Positions 8,321 to 17,337 of a DNA stretch of 49,009 bases are shown piece after piece. Origin of the DNA: Bacillota bacterium (lineage in GTDB: Bacteria > Bacillota > Sulfobacillia > JAJZYS01 > JAJYTV01); NCBI GenBank assembly GCA_021799275.1, contig JAJZAT010000025.1, forward strand, positions 1-49,009, written 5' to 3'. Made by a program: the position numbers and the translations under genes. How positions within the stretch are numbered: position 1 is the first letter of the stretch; each line of letters begins with the position of its first letter. Below the pieces are notes generated by a model. That model worked only from the letters and a program-made list of their open reading frames with translations, was not told where the DNA came from and did no database searches.

Positions 8321-9858
8321 AGCGGAATGTTCCCGTGCTTCTTGGCGTGCCGGTCCTCGCGCTTCTCCTTGAGCGCCCAGAGGGCGTGCGCCACGCTCGT
8401 GCGCAGTTCGGCGGGATCGATGACCTGGTCGACGTAGCCGTGCGCCGCCGCCACGTAAGGGCTGGCGAACTCCGCCCTGTAGCTCTCCACGAGGCGCCTG
8501 CGCTCCTCGGCAGGATCCTCGGCCGCCTCGAGTTCGCGCCGGAAGATGATGTTGGCCGCGCCGTCCGGGCCCATCACGGCCACCTCGGCCGTAGGGAACG
8601 CAAGCACCATATCCGCCCCCAGGGAGCGCGAGCACATCGCGAGGTAGGCACCGCCGTAGGCCTTGCGCAGTACCACGGACACCTTGGCCACACTGGCTTC
8701 GGAATAGGCGTAGAGCACCTTCGCGCCATGCCGGATGATGCCGCCGTATTCCTGCTTGGTGCCCGGCAGGTAGCCGGGCGTGTCGACGAAGGTAAGGAGC
8801 GGAATCGAGAAGGAGTCCGCGAAGCGCACGAAACGCGCCAGCTTGTCGGAGGCGTCGATGTCGAGGCATCCCGCCAGCACCCGCGGCTGGTTGCCCAGGA
8901 TCGCCACCGGCCTGCCCTCGATCCGACCGAAGCCTGTGACCATGTTCTTGGCGTAGTCTGGCATGATCTCGAGGAAGTCTCCACCGTCGCAAAGGTCCTT
9001 GATCACGTCGCGCACGTCGTACGGCTTGTTGGGATCCTGCGGCACCACGTTGCGCAGCCGCTCCGCCGCTCCCTCCGGCGGTGGAGCCGGCTCCTGCCGC
9101 GGCGGCTCCGCGGTGTTGTTGCTGGGCAGGAACGACAGGAGGCGCTTCAGGCCCGCGAACAGCTCCGCCTCGGTCGGGAACGTCAGATGCGCGTTGCCGC
9201 TCTTGCGCGCGTGCGTGCGCGCGCCGCCCAGTTCCTCGTGGGTCACCTTCTCGCCCGTGACGGACTCGATGACCTGCGGTCCCGTGATGTACATCTGACC
9301 GATGCCCTCGGCCATGAGCACGAAGTCGGTCAAGGCGGGAGAATAGACGGCGCCCCCTGCCGCCGGGCCGACGATCACCGAGATCTGCGGGATGACGCCG
9401 GAGGCGAGCGTGTTGCGCAGGAAGATGCCGCCGTAGCCGTTCAGGGAGTCGATTCCCTCCTGGATCCGCGCGCCGCCGGAGTCGATGATGCCGACGATGG
9501 GGGCGCCGCTCTTGAGCGCGAGATCCTGCACCTTGTGGATTTTGCCGGCGTGCATCTCGCCGAGCGAGCCGCCCAGCACCGTGAAGTCCTGCGCGAAGGC
9601 GTAGACCAGGCGTCCGGCCACCGCGCCATAGCCCGTCACGACGCCATCGCCCGGGGCTTTGGCGTCGGCCATGCCGAACAGGGTGGAGCGATGGGTGACG
9701 AAAAGGTCGAGCTCCACGAACGAGCCCGAGTCGAAGAGGGCGTTCAGGCGCTCGCGCGCAGTCCACTTGCCGGACTTGTGCTGACGGTCGATCCGGCTGG
9801 GCCCGCCGCCGGCCGTCAGTTCCTTCCGGCGCTGCTCGAGTTCCCGCCAGTCGCTCAT
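8317..9858 (-). CDS. mmdA: Methylmalonyl-CoA/propionyl-CoA carboxyltransferase alpha subunit
   Basis: The 513-residue protein is a typical biotin-dependent carboxyltransferase with two crotonase-like halves. The N half has the ARERLNALFD start, SGGARIQEG and GPAAGGAVYSPALTD; the C half has the TPGYLPGTKQEYGG acyl-CoA site, KAYGGAYLAMC and GPDGAANIIF. Such subunits transfer CO2 between biotin and propionyl-CoA/methylmalonyl-CoA. The ATG at 9858 overlaps the epimerase stop and has AGGTGA upstream. Together with the mutase and epimerase this supports propionyl-CoA carboxylation or methylmalonyl-CoA decarboxylation. The direction depends on whether an ATP-dependent carboxylase or a sodium-pump subunit exists elsewhere. 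Confidence 0.92.
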   Translation of the reverse strand: MSDWRELEQRRKELTAGGGPSRIDRQHKSGKWTARERLNALFDSGSFVELDLFVTHRSTLFGMADAKAPGDGVVTGYGAVAGRLVYAFAQDFTVLGGSLGEMHAGKIHKVQDLALKSGAPIVGIIDSGGARIQEGIDSLNGYGGIFLRNTLASGVIPQISVIVGPAAGGAVYSPALTDFVLMAEGIGQMYITGPQVIESVTGEKVTHEELGGARTHARKSGNAHLTFPTEAELFAGLKRLLSFLPSNNTAEPPRQEPAPPPEGAAERLRNVVPQDPNKPYDVRDVIKDLCDGGDFLEIMPDYAKNMVTGFGRIEGRPVAILGNQPRVLAGCLDIDASDKLARFVRFADSFSIPLLTFVDTPGYLPGTKQEYGGIIRHGAKVLYAYSEASVAKVSVVLRKAYGGAYLAMCSRSLGADMVLAFPTAEVAVMGPDGAANIIFRRELEAAEDPAEERRRLVESYRAEFASPYVAAAHGYVDQVIDPAELRTSVAHALWALKEKREDRHAKKHGNIPL

Positions 9859-10271
9859 GCCTTCACCTCGCAAAGCTCGATCAGCATGCCTCCGGTATCG
9901 CGCGGATGCAGAAACGCCACCCGGCTCCCCTCGGCGCCTTCCCGGCTTGCGCCGCCGATCGGGGCAATGCCGGAAGCCGACAGGCCGCTAAGGAGGGCGT
10001 CGACGTCGTGCGTGCCCAGCGCGACGTGATGGACGCCAGGGCCACGCCTGCGGAGAAAGCCTGCCACGCCCCCCTCGGACTCGGGATCGAGCGGTCGCAG
10101 GAGCTCGATGCGCAGATCGCCGAAGTTGATGAACGACACCTCCACGCCCTCCCCCGCCACGACCTCCCGCCCCCCGGACTTGCCACCGAGAGCCACGAGC
10201 GCCGCCTCGGCCTGCGCGAGGTCCCCTACCGCGACACCGATGTGTGAGAGACCTTCCACCTCAGCCGTCAC
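9855..10271 (-). CDS. mce: Methylmalonyl-CoA epimerase
   Basis: The 138-residue protein is a glyoxalase/VOC-fold enzyme. It begins GLSHIGVAVGDL (metal-binding His), has VSFINFGDLRIELLRP, then PGVHHVALGTHDV (second His) and GMLIELCEV at the end (metal-binding Glu). It interconverts (S)- and (R)-methylmalonyl-CoA. The start is GTG at 10271 preceded by a GGGGG-type site. It lies 15 nt after the mutase stop and overlaps the carboxyltransferase gene by 4 nt, so all three are co-transcribed. Confidence 0.93.
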   Translation of the reverse strand: MTAEVEGLSHIGVAVGDLAQAEAALVALGGKSGGREVVAGEGVEVSFINFGDLRIELLRPLDPESEGGVAGFLRRRGPGVHHVALGTHDVDALLSGLSASGIAPIGGASREGAEGSRVAFLHPRDTGGMLIELCEVKA

Positions 10272-10286
10272 CTGGGAGCCCCCTTT

Positions 10287-11936
10287 CTAGACGGTCTCCT
10301 TCGGCCGATACCGGCCATACACCCCGACCAGCGTGCCAACCATCTCGCCGAGGGTGGCCTTGGCGGCCACGGCCACGGCCAGCGCCTCGACCAGGTTCCC
10401 CTGGCCTCTGGCCGTCCGCTCGAGGCTGTCGAGCGCCACGGCCACAGGCTCCGGATCGCGGCGCCCGCGTAGATCCGCCAGGCGCTCGAGCTGCCGGGCC
10501 TCGACGTCGGCGTCGACCCGCAGGAGCGGTGGGCGCTCCTGTTCCGGAGCCTGGAACGCGTTGACGCCGACGACCTTGCGTCGGCCCTGCTCGACTTCCT
10601 GCTGGTAGCGGTAGGCCGCGTCCTGGATCTTGCGCTGCACAAAACCCGCCTCGATGGCTGCGACCGCGCCGCCGAGGTCCTGGATCTCGTCGATCAGGGC
10701 CCGGGCCTCCTCCTCGATGCGGTTCGTCACCTGCTCGACGAGATAACTGCCGCCTAGGGGGTCCACAACGTCCGCTACACCAGTCTCGTGGGCGATCACC
10801 TGCTGGCTCCTCAAGGCCAGGAGGGCCGAGTGCTCCGTCGGCAGGGCGAGCGCCTCGTCGTACGCGTTGGTGTGCAGCGACTGGGCGCCGCCGAGCACGG
10901 CGGCGAGCGCCTGCAGGGTGACCCTCGCGAGGTTCACCTCCGGCTGCTGCGCCGTGAGCGCCGACCCCGCCGTCTGGGCGTGAAAGCGCAGCTGCAGCGA
11001 GCGAGGGTCCTTGGCGCCGCGCTCCGCCATCAGGCGCGCCCAGAGGCGCCGGGCGGCGCGGAACTTCGCCGCCTCCTCGAAGAGATCGCTCTGCGCGTTG
11101 AAGAAGAACGACAGGCGCGGTGCGAAGCTGTCGATCTCGAGTCCCGCAGCCTGGGCCGCCTCGACGTAGGCAAGCGCGTTCGCAAGCGTGAACGCCACTT
11201 CCTGCGGCGCGGTGGAACCCGCCTCGCGGATGTGGTAGCCGGAGATCGAGATCGTGTGGAAGCGTGGCAGGTGATCCCTGCAGTAGCGGAAAGTGTCCGT
11301 CACGAGGCGGAGCGACGCGGCGGGCGGCAGGATGTAGGTGCCGCGCGCAGTGTACTCCTTGAGCACGTCGTTCTGGATCGTCCCGCCCAGGCGGTCCGGG
11401 GAGACGCCCTGCCGCCGCCCCACCGCCTCGTACATGAGCAGCAGGATGGCGGCCGGGGCGTTGATCGTCATGGACGTGGTGACCTGGTCGAGAGGGATGT
11501 CCTGGAACAGCCGCTGCATGTCCTCGACCGAGTCGATCGCCACCCCGACCTTGCCCACCTCGCCGCGTGCCATGGCGTGGTCGGAGTCGTAGCCCATCTG
11601 CGTCGGCAGGTCGAAGGCGACGGAGAGGCCCGTCTGTCCCTGGCCAAGCAGGAAGCGGAACCGCCTGTTCGTCTCGTCCGCCGAGCCGAAGCCGGCGTAC
11701 TGCCGCATCGTCCAGAGGCGCCCGCGGTACATGGTGGGAAAGATGCCGCGCGTGTAGGGATAAGTGCCTGGGTATCCGATGCTCCCGCTGTCGAGGTCGT
11801 CGCCGTCGGCGACCACGGGCAGCGAGAGGCCGGACAGAGTCGTAAAGGACTCTTGGCGTTGCGGCGCGCGTTTGAGCCAGGGGTCAAGGGTTTCCTGCTG
11901 CCAGGTGGAACGATCCTGCCGTCTCTCCTCGCCCAA
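10287..11936 (-). CDS. mcmA: Methylmalonyl-CoA mutase, catalytic (large) subunit
   Basis: The protein of about 549 residues carries the substrate-binding TIM barrel: [25 protein letters not shown] near the N-terminus, [44 protein letters not shown] and [15 protein letters not shown]. The C-terminal cobalamin-binding domain of single-chain mutases is absent, so a separate B12-binding subunit must exist; it is not in this window. It converts (R)-methylmalonyl-CoA to succinyl-CoA. The open frame runs to 12014, but I chose the TTG at 11936 because AAGGAG lies 8 nt upstream and the protein length then fits the family. It heads the operon with mce and mmdA. Confidence 0.9.
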   Translation of the reverse strand: MGEERRQDRSTWQQETLDPWLKRAPQRQESFTTLSGLSLPVVADGDDLDSGSIGYPGTYPYTRGIFPTMYRGRLWTMRQYAGFGSADETNRRFRFLLGQGQTGLSVAFDLPTQMGYDSDHAMARGEVGKVGVAIDSVEDMQRLFQDIPLDQVTTSMTINAPAAILLLMYEAVGRRQGVSPDRLGGTIQNDVLKEYTARGTYILPPAASLRLVTDTFRYCRDHLPRFHTISISGYHIREAGSTAPQEVAFTLANALAYVEAAQAAGLEIDSFAPRLSFFFNAQSDLFEEAAKFRAARRLWARLMAERGAKDPRSLQLRFHAQTAGSALTAQQPEVNLARVTLQALAAVLGGAQSLHTNAYDEALALPTEHSALLALRSQQVIAHETGVADVVDPLGGSYLVEQVTNRIEEEARALIDEIQDLGGAVAAIEAGFVQRKIQDAAYRYQQEVEQGRRKVVGVNAFQAPEQERPPLLRVDADVEARQLERLADLRGRRDPEPVAVALDSLERTARGQGNLVEALAVAVAAKATLGEMVGTLVGVYGRYRPKETV

Positions 11937-12191
11937 ACACAACGCTCCTTCCGCCTGGCCGAAGAGGCGCAAGCCTCCCCGCCGCCCATGGGCCGTCCGT
12001 CCCGCGGCGGTCATCCGGCCAGACTCTTCCTGCGCCGGTCGACGCCTGCGACATGACCAGCGGCCGACCGGATTGCTACCAGTTTGTCACGGACCATGCC
12101 CCTGCGCCAGCCCGACCGTGCGGGTCGTTCGTCCGTACCGGAGGGGGCGGCTGCCAGACCGACGACGGCCGTGCCCATCGGGACATGGCAT

Positions 12192-12244
12192 CGCCCGAGG
12201 GGCACGCGCACCAATCCGAGTATAGCGTGCTGACTCCTCGGGCG
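12192..12244 (-). promoter_or_regulatory. Hairpin with embedded -10-like hexamer between yajC and the mutase gene
   Basis: CGCCCGAGG (12192-12200) pairs with CCTCGGGCG (12236-12244), and GCACGC with GCGTGC just inside. The loop holds TATACT on the minus strand (12219-12224), a plausible -10 for the mutase operon, with TTTCGC 17 bp away as a poor -35. It could act as a terminator for yajC, a promoter for the operon about 280 nt upstream of its start, or both. No cobalamin riboswitch core was recognised in the 11937-12273 leader. Confidence 0.35.
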
Positions 12245-12273
12245 AAACAGCAGATAGAAATCTTCGATCAATT

Positions 12274-12666
12274 CTACTTCTGCGTCTGGTCGTCGATCTC
12301 GACGCCGTTGACACGGGTCTTCCCGCCGTCGGCGTCCGCGGCATCCTTCGCGTCCTTGTCCTGGCGGGCCCGGGGGCCCGATACCTGCTTGTCGCGCGTG
12401 GCCTGCACCGAGCCGACGGCGGTGCGCGAGATCGTCACCTCGACCTTGTCGGCGATGCGCACGAGCGCGGTGTCATCCGTCAAGTCCACGATCGTGCCGT
12501 GCATCCCGCCCATCGTCACCACGCGGTCGCCGCGGTGCAGGCTCTTGATCATCTCGTCGCGCTTCTTCTGCTCCTGGCGCTGAGGTCGCAGCAGCAGAAA
12601 CCAGAAGATCGCGATCAGTACCACAAACCAGAGGATCGTCACGACAGGGGAATTGAGGCTAGTCAA
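12274..12666 (-). CDS. yajC: Preprotein translocase accessory subunit YajC
   Basis: The 130-residue protein has one N-terminal membrane helix (VVTILWFVVLIAIFWFLLL), then the family hallmark RPQRQEQKKRDEM, GDRVVTMGGMHGTIV and the domain end near residue 90. A charged, probably disordered tail follows. YajC binds SecDF and the Sec translocon. The TTG start at 12666 has GAGGAGG 7 nt upstream. In Bacillus yajC lies close to the ruvAB cluster; here sigI and rsgI intervene. No secD/secF gene follows. Confidence 0.92.
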   Translation of the reverse strand: MTSLNSPVVTILWFVVLIAIFWFLLLRPQRQEQKKRDEMIKSLHRGDRVVTMGGMHGTIVDLTDDTALVRIADKVEVTISRTAVGSVQATRDKQVSGPRARQDKDAKDAADADGGKTRVNGVEIDDQTQK

Positions 12667-12741
12667 CGCGTTGCCTCCTCAGGCCAAGCATGCCACGCTT
12701 GCCCATTCGACAGTCGCGCGGGGCCTACCTGCCACGGTGGA

Positions 12742-14187
12742 TCAATCGCCGCCGAGCTGCAGGCCAGACGCTCCGTCTCCGTTCCCCTGCGGATAGAGGC
12801 CACTCGCACCGGTCGCTTCGCCGTGGCGATGGTGCCCCTTGCCCCATGTACCCAGCCAGTAGGTTTGACCGACGCCCTGCAGGTTCGAGAAGCCGCTCGA
12901 GGCCCCCGTCCCGCCGTGGTCGTGGTGTCCCTTGCCGTGGTCAGACTGCCCGCCCGGAACGCCGTTGCCCTGATCCTGGCCGGCGCCGCCACCCGCATCC
13001 TGCGCGGGTCCACCGGGCTGGACCGACGATCCGCCCGGCAGGACGCCCTGACCGCCGTCGCCCTTCTTGCCCTTGCCATGCCCATGCCCCTGACCGGGAC
13101 CCACGCCCTGGCCGTTGCCCTGCCCCTGCGCGTCACCGGGACCCGTCGTCCTCGCGCCCTCCTGGCTATCGCCCCCCAGCTGCAGCTGGACGGTGCCGCC
13201 CGGCGTGACGATCTGAAGCTGCACCGGCGGCGTGGCCGGCGCCTGCTGCCCTGTGCCGCCGGCGGGCGGGGTCACGGGAGGTGTTACCGGCGGGGTCGTG
13301 CCGGAAGAAGGAGCGTTGCCGCCCTTCTGCCCCTCTTGAGAGCCGGTCGTCGACGGGGTGTTTCCGTTCGTCTGTCCGTGCCGGGCGCCGGTCGACGGCT
13401 GCGTGCCGGTCGTCTTCACCTTGCCCGTGAGCACAGGCAGCACCGCCTTGCCGGAACTGGTCGTGGCGATCTTCGCCATCGCGGAGCCCAGGTGGCCGCC
13501 GCGCATGGCGCTCACCTTGACGCCGGCGCCCGCCTTGTGCAGAGCCGACCAGACGGCGTAGACGCCCGCGGACACATGCGCCTTCTCCGCGGCCTGCACC
13601 AGCACCCGCGGCACGATCATCGCCGACACGATGCCCTTGACGCCGTGGTGATGCAGATACGTGGCGGCAAAACTCCGCGCCAGCCTCAGCTGACCCTGCA
13701 CAGCCGCCGGCACCGACGCCTCACCCGCGCCGTACCCGGCCACGATCACCGCGGCCGGTCGTCCCTTGGCGATAAAACCTTGCGCGCTGGCGGTGCGTAG
13801 CAGGGTGTCCACCGCCACCGAGAGCGCCTCTCCCCGCACGCGGGCGGTCGCGAGGACCCGGTGACCGTCCTTGTCGAGGCCCGTCGCGGTGAGCACCGTG
13901 CCGCCGGCGGAGAGGCCGAACTCCACGCTCGGGTTGATGTCCACCGTCGCGTAGGCGACCACCTTGGCCTGCGCCAGCGGCAGCGCCGCCGGCAGGATGG
14001 CCAGCACGCCGGCGAGCCCGGCCGCCGCGTAGGCGAACCGGCGCATGGGCACCCGGGCTGGCTGACTAGGCAGCAGGATCTCTTCGCCCGCCAGGGCGTG
14101 GGGCGCGCGGATGCGGCGCAGCTCGCCGCCAGGCAGCAGCACGATGGCGTGCCGGCCGCGCCGCTCGAGCACGAGCGCACGCATCAT
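12742..14187 (-). CDS. rsgI: RsgI-like membrane anti-sigma factor with Gly/His-rich tail
   Basis: The 481-residue protein starts with an RsgI-type N-terminal domain (about residues 1-47, cytosolic, predicted to hold SigI). One membrane helix (about 50-72) follows, then the conserved extracytoplasmic segment with YATVDINPSVEF. Residues 80-250 form a mixed domain. The rest is low complexity: Thr/Pro/Gly linkers and runs rich in Gly, Gln, His and Lys such as GQGHGHGKGKKGD. RsgI proteins transmit cell-surface signals to SigI. The ATG at 14187 overlaps the sigI stop, behind GGAGG. In clostridia such tails bind polysaccharide; the ligand here is unknown. Confidence 0.85.
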   Translation of the reverse strand: MMRALVLERRGRHAIVLLPGGELRRIRAPHALAGEEILLPSQPARVPMRRFAYAAAGLAGVLAILPAALPLAQAKVVAYATVDINPSVEFGLSAGGTVLTATGLDKDGHRVLATARVRGEALSVAVDTLLRTASAQGFIAKGRPAAVIVAGYGAGEASVPAAVQGQLRLARSFAATYLHHHGVKGIVSAMIVPRVLVQAAEKAHVSAGVYAVWSALHKAGAGVKVSAMRGGHLGSAMAKIATTSSGKAVLPVLTGKVKTTGTQPSTGARHGQTNGNTPSTTGSQEGQKGGNAPSSGTTPPVTPPVTPPAGGTGQQAPATPPVQLQIVTPGGTVQLQLGGDSQEGARTTGPGDAQGQGNGQGVGPGQGHGHGKGKKGDGGQGVLPGGSSVQPGGPAQDAGGGAGQDQGNGVPGGQSDHGKGHHDHGGTGASSGFSNLQGVGQTYWLGTWGKGHHRHGEATGASGLYPQGNGDGASGLQLGGD

Positions 14188-14915
14188 GCCTCACCTCCGC
14201 TTCGAAGATAGGTCTGCAGGTGTGGATACTCCCCCATCAGGGCGAGGGCGACCGCCACGATGTACTTGCGATGTCGCTCGAGCGTCTTGCGCGAGAGCGC
14301 GACGCGCTCATCCAGACGCCCGAGAGGCAACGTCCCGCGATCGCGCAGGTAGGCGGCGAACTCGGGGGTCGAGGCGATCAGCCTCGCGACCGACACGGCG
14401 GCCTCACGCGCGTCGCGATGCCGCGGCGCATGGTGCAACAGCTGCTGGAAGTCGAGGCCCACCGCCTTCAGCTCCTCGCGGTAGCGGTCGATCTCCTCGA
14501 GCCGCTCGGACCGTGCCGCGTCGGCCTCGTGCGCCGCGATCGCCGCCTGGATCTCACCTGGGAACGGGGCGTCACGATCGGGCTCGTCGCTGCCGAAGGA
14601 GCTCAGTGGAATCTCGCTCCGCTGCCGCTCCCTGCGGTAGTGGTCCACCAGGCGGCGCCGGATGACCGTCTCGGCCAGCGCAAGGAAATTGCCGCCGCGT
14701 CCGGGATCGAACCGGTCGATCGCCTCGTTGAAGGCGATCAGGGCGACAGAGACCTCGTCATCCTGTCCCATGCGCACGTAGTGACCCACCGCACGCGTCG
14801 TCACCTTGAGGATGAACGGCGTGAAGCGTTCGATCAGCCGCTCGCGCTCCGCGGGATCCGCCTGGGCTTTCCGCACGTCGGCGGGACCCAGTCGCGGGCC
14901 GGGCAGGAAGCTCAC
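14184..14915 (-). CDS. sigI: RNA polymerase sigma factor SigI
   Basis: The 243-residue protein matches SigI: a region-2 part ERFTPFILKVTTRAVGHYVRMGQDDEVSVALIAFNEAIDRFDP, then GGNFLALAETVIRRRLVDHYRRE, and a C-terminal helix-turn-helix-like segment RKTLERHRKYIVAVALALMG for -35 recognition. In Bacillus SigI serves heat and wall stress; in clostridia it drives carbohydrate-active enzyme genes. The GTG start at 14915 has GAGGTG upstream. It is coupled to the downstream anti-sigma gene. Such pairs are usually autoregulated, but I could not identify a SigI promoter motif with confidence. Confidence 0.9.
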   Translation of the reverse strand: MSFLPGPRLGPADVRKAQADPAERERLIERFTPFILKVTTRAVGHYVRMGQDDEVSVALIAFNEAIDRFDPGRGGNFLALAETVIRRRLVDHYRRERQRSEIPLSSFGSDEPDRDAPFPGEIQAAIAAHEADAARSERLEEIDRYREELKAVGLDFQQLLHHAPRHRDAREAAVSVARLIASTPEFAAYLRDRGTLPLGRLDERVALSRKTLERHRKYIVAVALALMGEYPHLQTYLRSGGEA

Positions 14916-14981
14916 GCTTACACCTCGCTCGCCTCGGCAAAGTAGTTCGCAGCACCGCTGCGAATTGGGAGGGTGGCCTGC

Positions 14982-15197
14982 CTAGCGCCGGAAAAGCAGG
15001 TAACCGACCAGCGACAGGACAAGGCTCAGCAGCAGGCTGGTGCCGAGCGGCAGGTAGAGGGCGAAGTTGCCCTTCTGGATGTAGAAATCGCCGGGTATCC
15101 GGCCGAGGGGGCCGATGCGGCCCACCACCATCACCACAAGACCGAACAGGAACAGGACCAGGCCGAGAGCCATCAGAAGCCTGCCGATCTGCGCCAC
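14982..15197 (-). CDS. DUF2905 small membrane protein
   Basis: The 71-residue protein has two hydrophobic helices separated by the signature GRIPGDFYIQKGNFALYLPLG, typical of DUF2905. Its function is unknown, but the family is often found beside ruvB. The GTG at 15197 lies 2 nt past the ruvB stop, implying coupling. A longer frame to 15686 is an out-of-phase reading of ruvB. Confidence 0.85.
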   Translation of the reverse strand: MAQIGRLLMALGLVLFLFGLVVMVVGRIGPLGRIPGDFYIQKGNFALYLPLGTSLLLSLVLSLVGYLLFRR

Positions 15198-15199
15198 GG

Positions 15200-16216
15200 T
15201 CAGAAGAGCCCCCCTGGCTGCGCGGGAGCGAGCCCGAGCATGCGCCTGCCTGCCGCCGTCAGCTGCCGGCCGCGGGGGGTGCGCTCCAAAAGCCCGATCT
15301 GGATCAGGTAGGGCTCGACGACGTCCTCGAGCGTGTCGGTCTCCTGGCCAAGGGCGGCGGCGAGCGTCTCGAGCCCTGCCGGGCCGCCGCCGAAGTTCTC
15401 CGCCAAATGGCGCAGGAGCGAGCGGTCCAGGCGGTCGAGACCGAGCTCGTCCACCTCCAGGAGGTCCATGCCCGCCTTGGCGACAGGTTCCGTGACCACG
15501 CCCTGTCCGCGCACCTGCGCGAAGTCCCTGAGCCGGCGCAGCAGACGGTTGGCAATGCGCGGCGTACCGCGCGCGCGCAGGGCGATCTCCCGCACCCCTC
15601 CCGGCTCCACGGTGACGCCGAGGATGCGGCCCGCGCGGCGCACCACGTCCGAGAGCTCGTCGACGGAGTAGAACTCGAGGTGGCACTGCACCCCGAACCG
15701 GTCGCGCAGCGGCGTCGACACGAGGCCGCTGCGGGTCGTGGCCCCGATCAGCGTGAAGCGCGGCAGGTCAATCCGCAGGCTCCTGGCGCCTGGGCCCTTG
15801 CCGATGATGATGTCGAGCGCCCCGTCCTCCATCGCAGGATAGAGGATCTCCTCCACCTGGCGCGAGAGCCGGTGCACCTCGTCGATGAACAGGACGTCCC
15901 CCTGGTCGAGCGATGTCAGGATGGCGGCGAGATCGCCGGGACGCTCGATGGCCGGCCCGCTCGTCACCCGGATCTGGCTCCCCATTTCGCGCGCGATGAC
16001 GTGGGCCAAGGTGGTCTTGCCGAGTCCCGGCGGTCCCGAGAGCAACACGTGATCCAGGCTCTCGCCGCGGCCGCGCGCGGCCTCGATGAAGATACGCAGC
16101 TGTTCGCGCACCCGGTCCTGGCCGATGCATTCGGCGAGGGTCTGGGGACGCAGGCCGGCGTCGGCGCGCACTTCATCGTCGTCACGGCTGAGACCCGTGG
16201 TGATGCGGTCCTCCAC
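15200..16216 (-). CDS. ruvB: Holliday junction branch-migration helicase RuvB
   Basis: The AAA+ motor of the RuvABC resolvasome. The protein shows [19 protein letters not shown], Walker [10 protein letters not shown], Walker [10 protein letters not shown], sensor 1 IGATTRSG, and the C-terminal winged helix ending in RTPRGR. GTG codons lie at 16222 and 16216; the second has better spacing from GGGGG, giving about 338 residues. It follows ruvA by a few nucleotides and precedes DUF2905 by two. Confidence 0.96.
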   Translation of the reverse strand: MEDRITTGLSRDDDEVRADAGLRPQTLAECIGQDRVREQLRIFIEAARGRGESLDHVLLSGPPGLGKTTLAHVIAREMGSQIRVTSGPAIERPGDLAAILTSLDQGDVLFIDEVHRLSRQVEEILYPAMEDGALDIIIGKGPGARSLRIDLPRFTLIGATTRSGLVSTPLRDRFGVQCHLEFYSVDELSDVVRRAGRILGVTVEPGGVREIALRARGTPRIANRLLRRLRDFAQVRGQGVVTEPVAKAGMDLLEVDELGLDRLDRSLLRHLAENFGGGPAGLETLAAALGQETDTLEDVVEPYLIQIGLLERTPRGRQLTAAGRRMLGLAPAQPGGLF

Positions 16217-16228
16217 TGCCACGCCCCC

Positions 16229-16804
16229 TTATCTCTGGCGGCCGCCGATCTTCTGCAGCGCGAGCCGCACCCTTTCCTCGACCGTTCCCTGCAGGCCCTC
16301 GAGCATCGCCTGGGCGGTGCGTTCGGGAAGTCCGAGCGCCAGAAGTGCCAGCATCGCCTCGTCCCCCTGGGTGCCTGACCCGTCTTGCCCTGCCGCCGCC
16401 TGCGGCTGCAGCCGGTCACGCAGCTCGAGCGCGATGCGTCCCGCAAGTTTCTTGCCGACACCCGCGGCCTGACTGAGCCGTGCCGTATCGCCGCTGGCGA
16501 TCGCGAGCGCGAGTTCCTGTGCCGCAAACCGGCCGAGCAGGGCGAGGGCCACCTTGGGGCCGACGCCACTGACCGACAAGAGCCAGCCGAACAGCCGCTC
16601 CTCCTCGCTCGAGGCGAAGCCGTACAGGGAAACCTCGTCCTCGCGCACGATCATGCGCGTCACCATCTCCACCTGGCCGCCCTGCGCCTGCAGCCGGTGC
16701 TGCGTCTGCGGCGTGCAGCGCACCTGGTAGAGCACGCCATGGACGTCCAGCGTCAGCGACTCCTCGTCGCTGCGCACGACCTCGCCGCGCAGTCCGGCGA
16801 TCAC
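16229..16804 (-). CDS. ruvA: Holliday junction DNA-binding protein RuvA
   Basis: The 191-residue protein has the N-terminal OB fold (MIAGLRGEVV...LDVHGVLYQV), tandem helix-hairpin-helix motifs (VSGVGPKVALALLG, AAGVGKKLAGRIALELRD) and a C-terminal RuvB-binding domain after a Gln/Ala/Gly linker. RuvA tetramers hold the four-way junction for RuvB. The GTG start at 16804 overlaps the ruvC stop (GTGA), so translation is coupled. Confidence 0.96.
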   Translation of the reverse strand: MIAGLRGEVVRSDEESLTLDVHGVLYQVRCTPQTQHRLQAQGGQVEMVTRMIVREDEVSLYGFASSEEERLFGWLLSVSGVGPKVALALLGRFAAQELALAIASGDTARLSQAAGVGKKLAGRIALELRDRLQPQAAAGQDGSGTQGDEAMLALLALGLPERTAQAMLEGLQGTVEERVRLALQKIGGRQR

Positions 16805-17289
16805 TGGGCTTTCGCCTCCCAGCCGGCACGAAAGAAGCCGGTGAGCGCGATGGCCAGGGCGTCCGCGGCGTCGTCGCGCATCCGCTCCTCCCCGAGCCCC
16901 AGGATGGTACGCACCATGCGCATCACCTGCTGCTTCTCCGCCCCGCCGAAGCCGGACACCGCCTGCTTCACCTCTGGCGGCGTATACTCGCGCACCTCGA
17001 GGCCGTGCTGCGCGGCGACGAGGAGCGCGACGCCACGCGCCTGCCCGACCGCGATCGCCGAGCCGACATTGCGATTGAAATAGAGGCGCTCCACCGCCAC
17101 GCGGTCAGGCGAGTACTGCCGCATGATGTCGGTGAGCGCCTCGTGGATCTTCAGGAGCCGGCCGGCCGTCGGCGTATCGCGCTTGGTGACGACAACGCCG
17201 AAGGCAAGCGCCTGCGCGCGCTGGCCAAGGCCACGGATCACGCCGTAGCCGCAGGTTTCGATCCCGGGGTCGATGCCCAGCACTACCAA
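16801..17289 (-). CDS. ruvC: Crossover junction endodeoxyribonuclease RuvC
   Basis: The 162-residue resolvase carries the four acidic residues expected: D7 in LGIDPG, Glu in AVERLYF, and the Asp pair in MRDDAADALAIAL. It cuts Holliday junctions symmetrically together with RuvAB. The start is TTG at 17289 with GGGAGG 8 nt upstream. It is the first of the ruvCAB genes, 48 nt downstream of the bofC-like gene. Confidence 0.96.
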   Translation of the reverse strand: MVVLGIDPGIETCGYGVIRGLGQRAQALAFGVVVTKRDTPTAGRLLKIHEALTDIMRQYSPDRVAVERLYFNRNVGSAIAVGQARGVALLVAAQHGLEVREYTPPEVKQAVSGFGGAEKQQVMRMVRTILGLGEERMRDDAADALAIALTGFFRAGWEAKAQ

Positions 17290-17337
17290 TGCCCGACCTC
17301 CCCAGGTTGTCTTCGCCTGGGGCGGCGGCGGCTCCTT

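Noticed and set aside
8138-9766. 542-residue minus-strand frame across the carboxyltransferase gene
   Set aside because: Only its last 60 codons, after the ATG at 8320, are real; the rest is an out-of-phase reading of mmdA.
11937-12273. Possible cobalamin riboswitch before the methylmalonyl-CoA mutase gene
   Set aside because: No B12 box or conserved core elements could be recognised; only a simple hairpin is visible.
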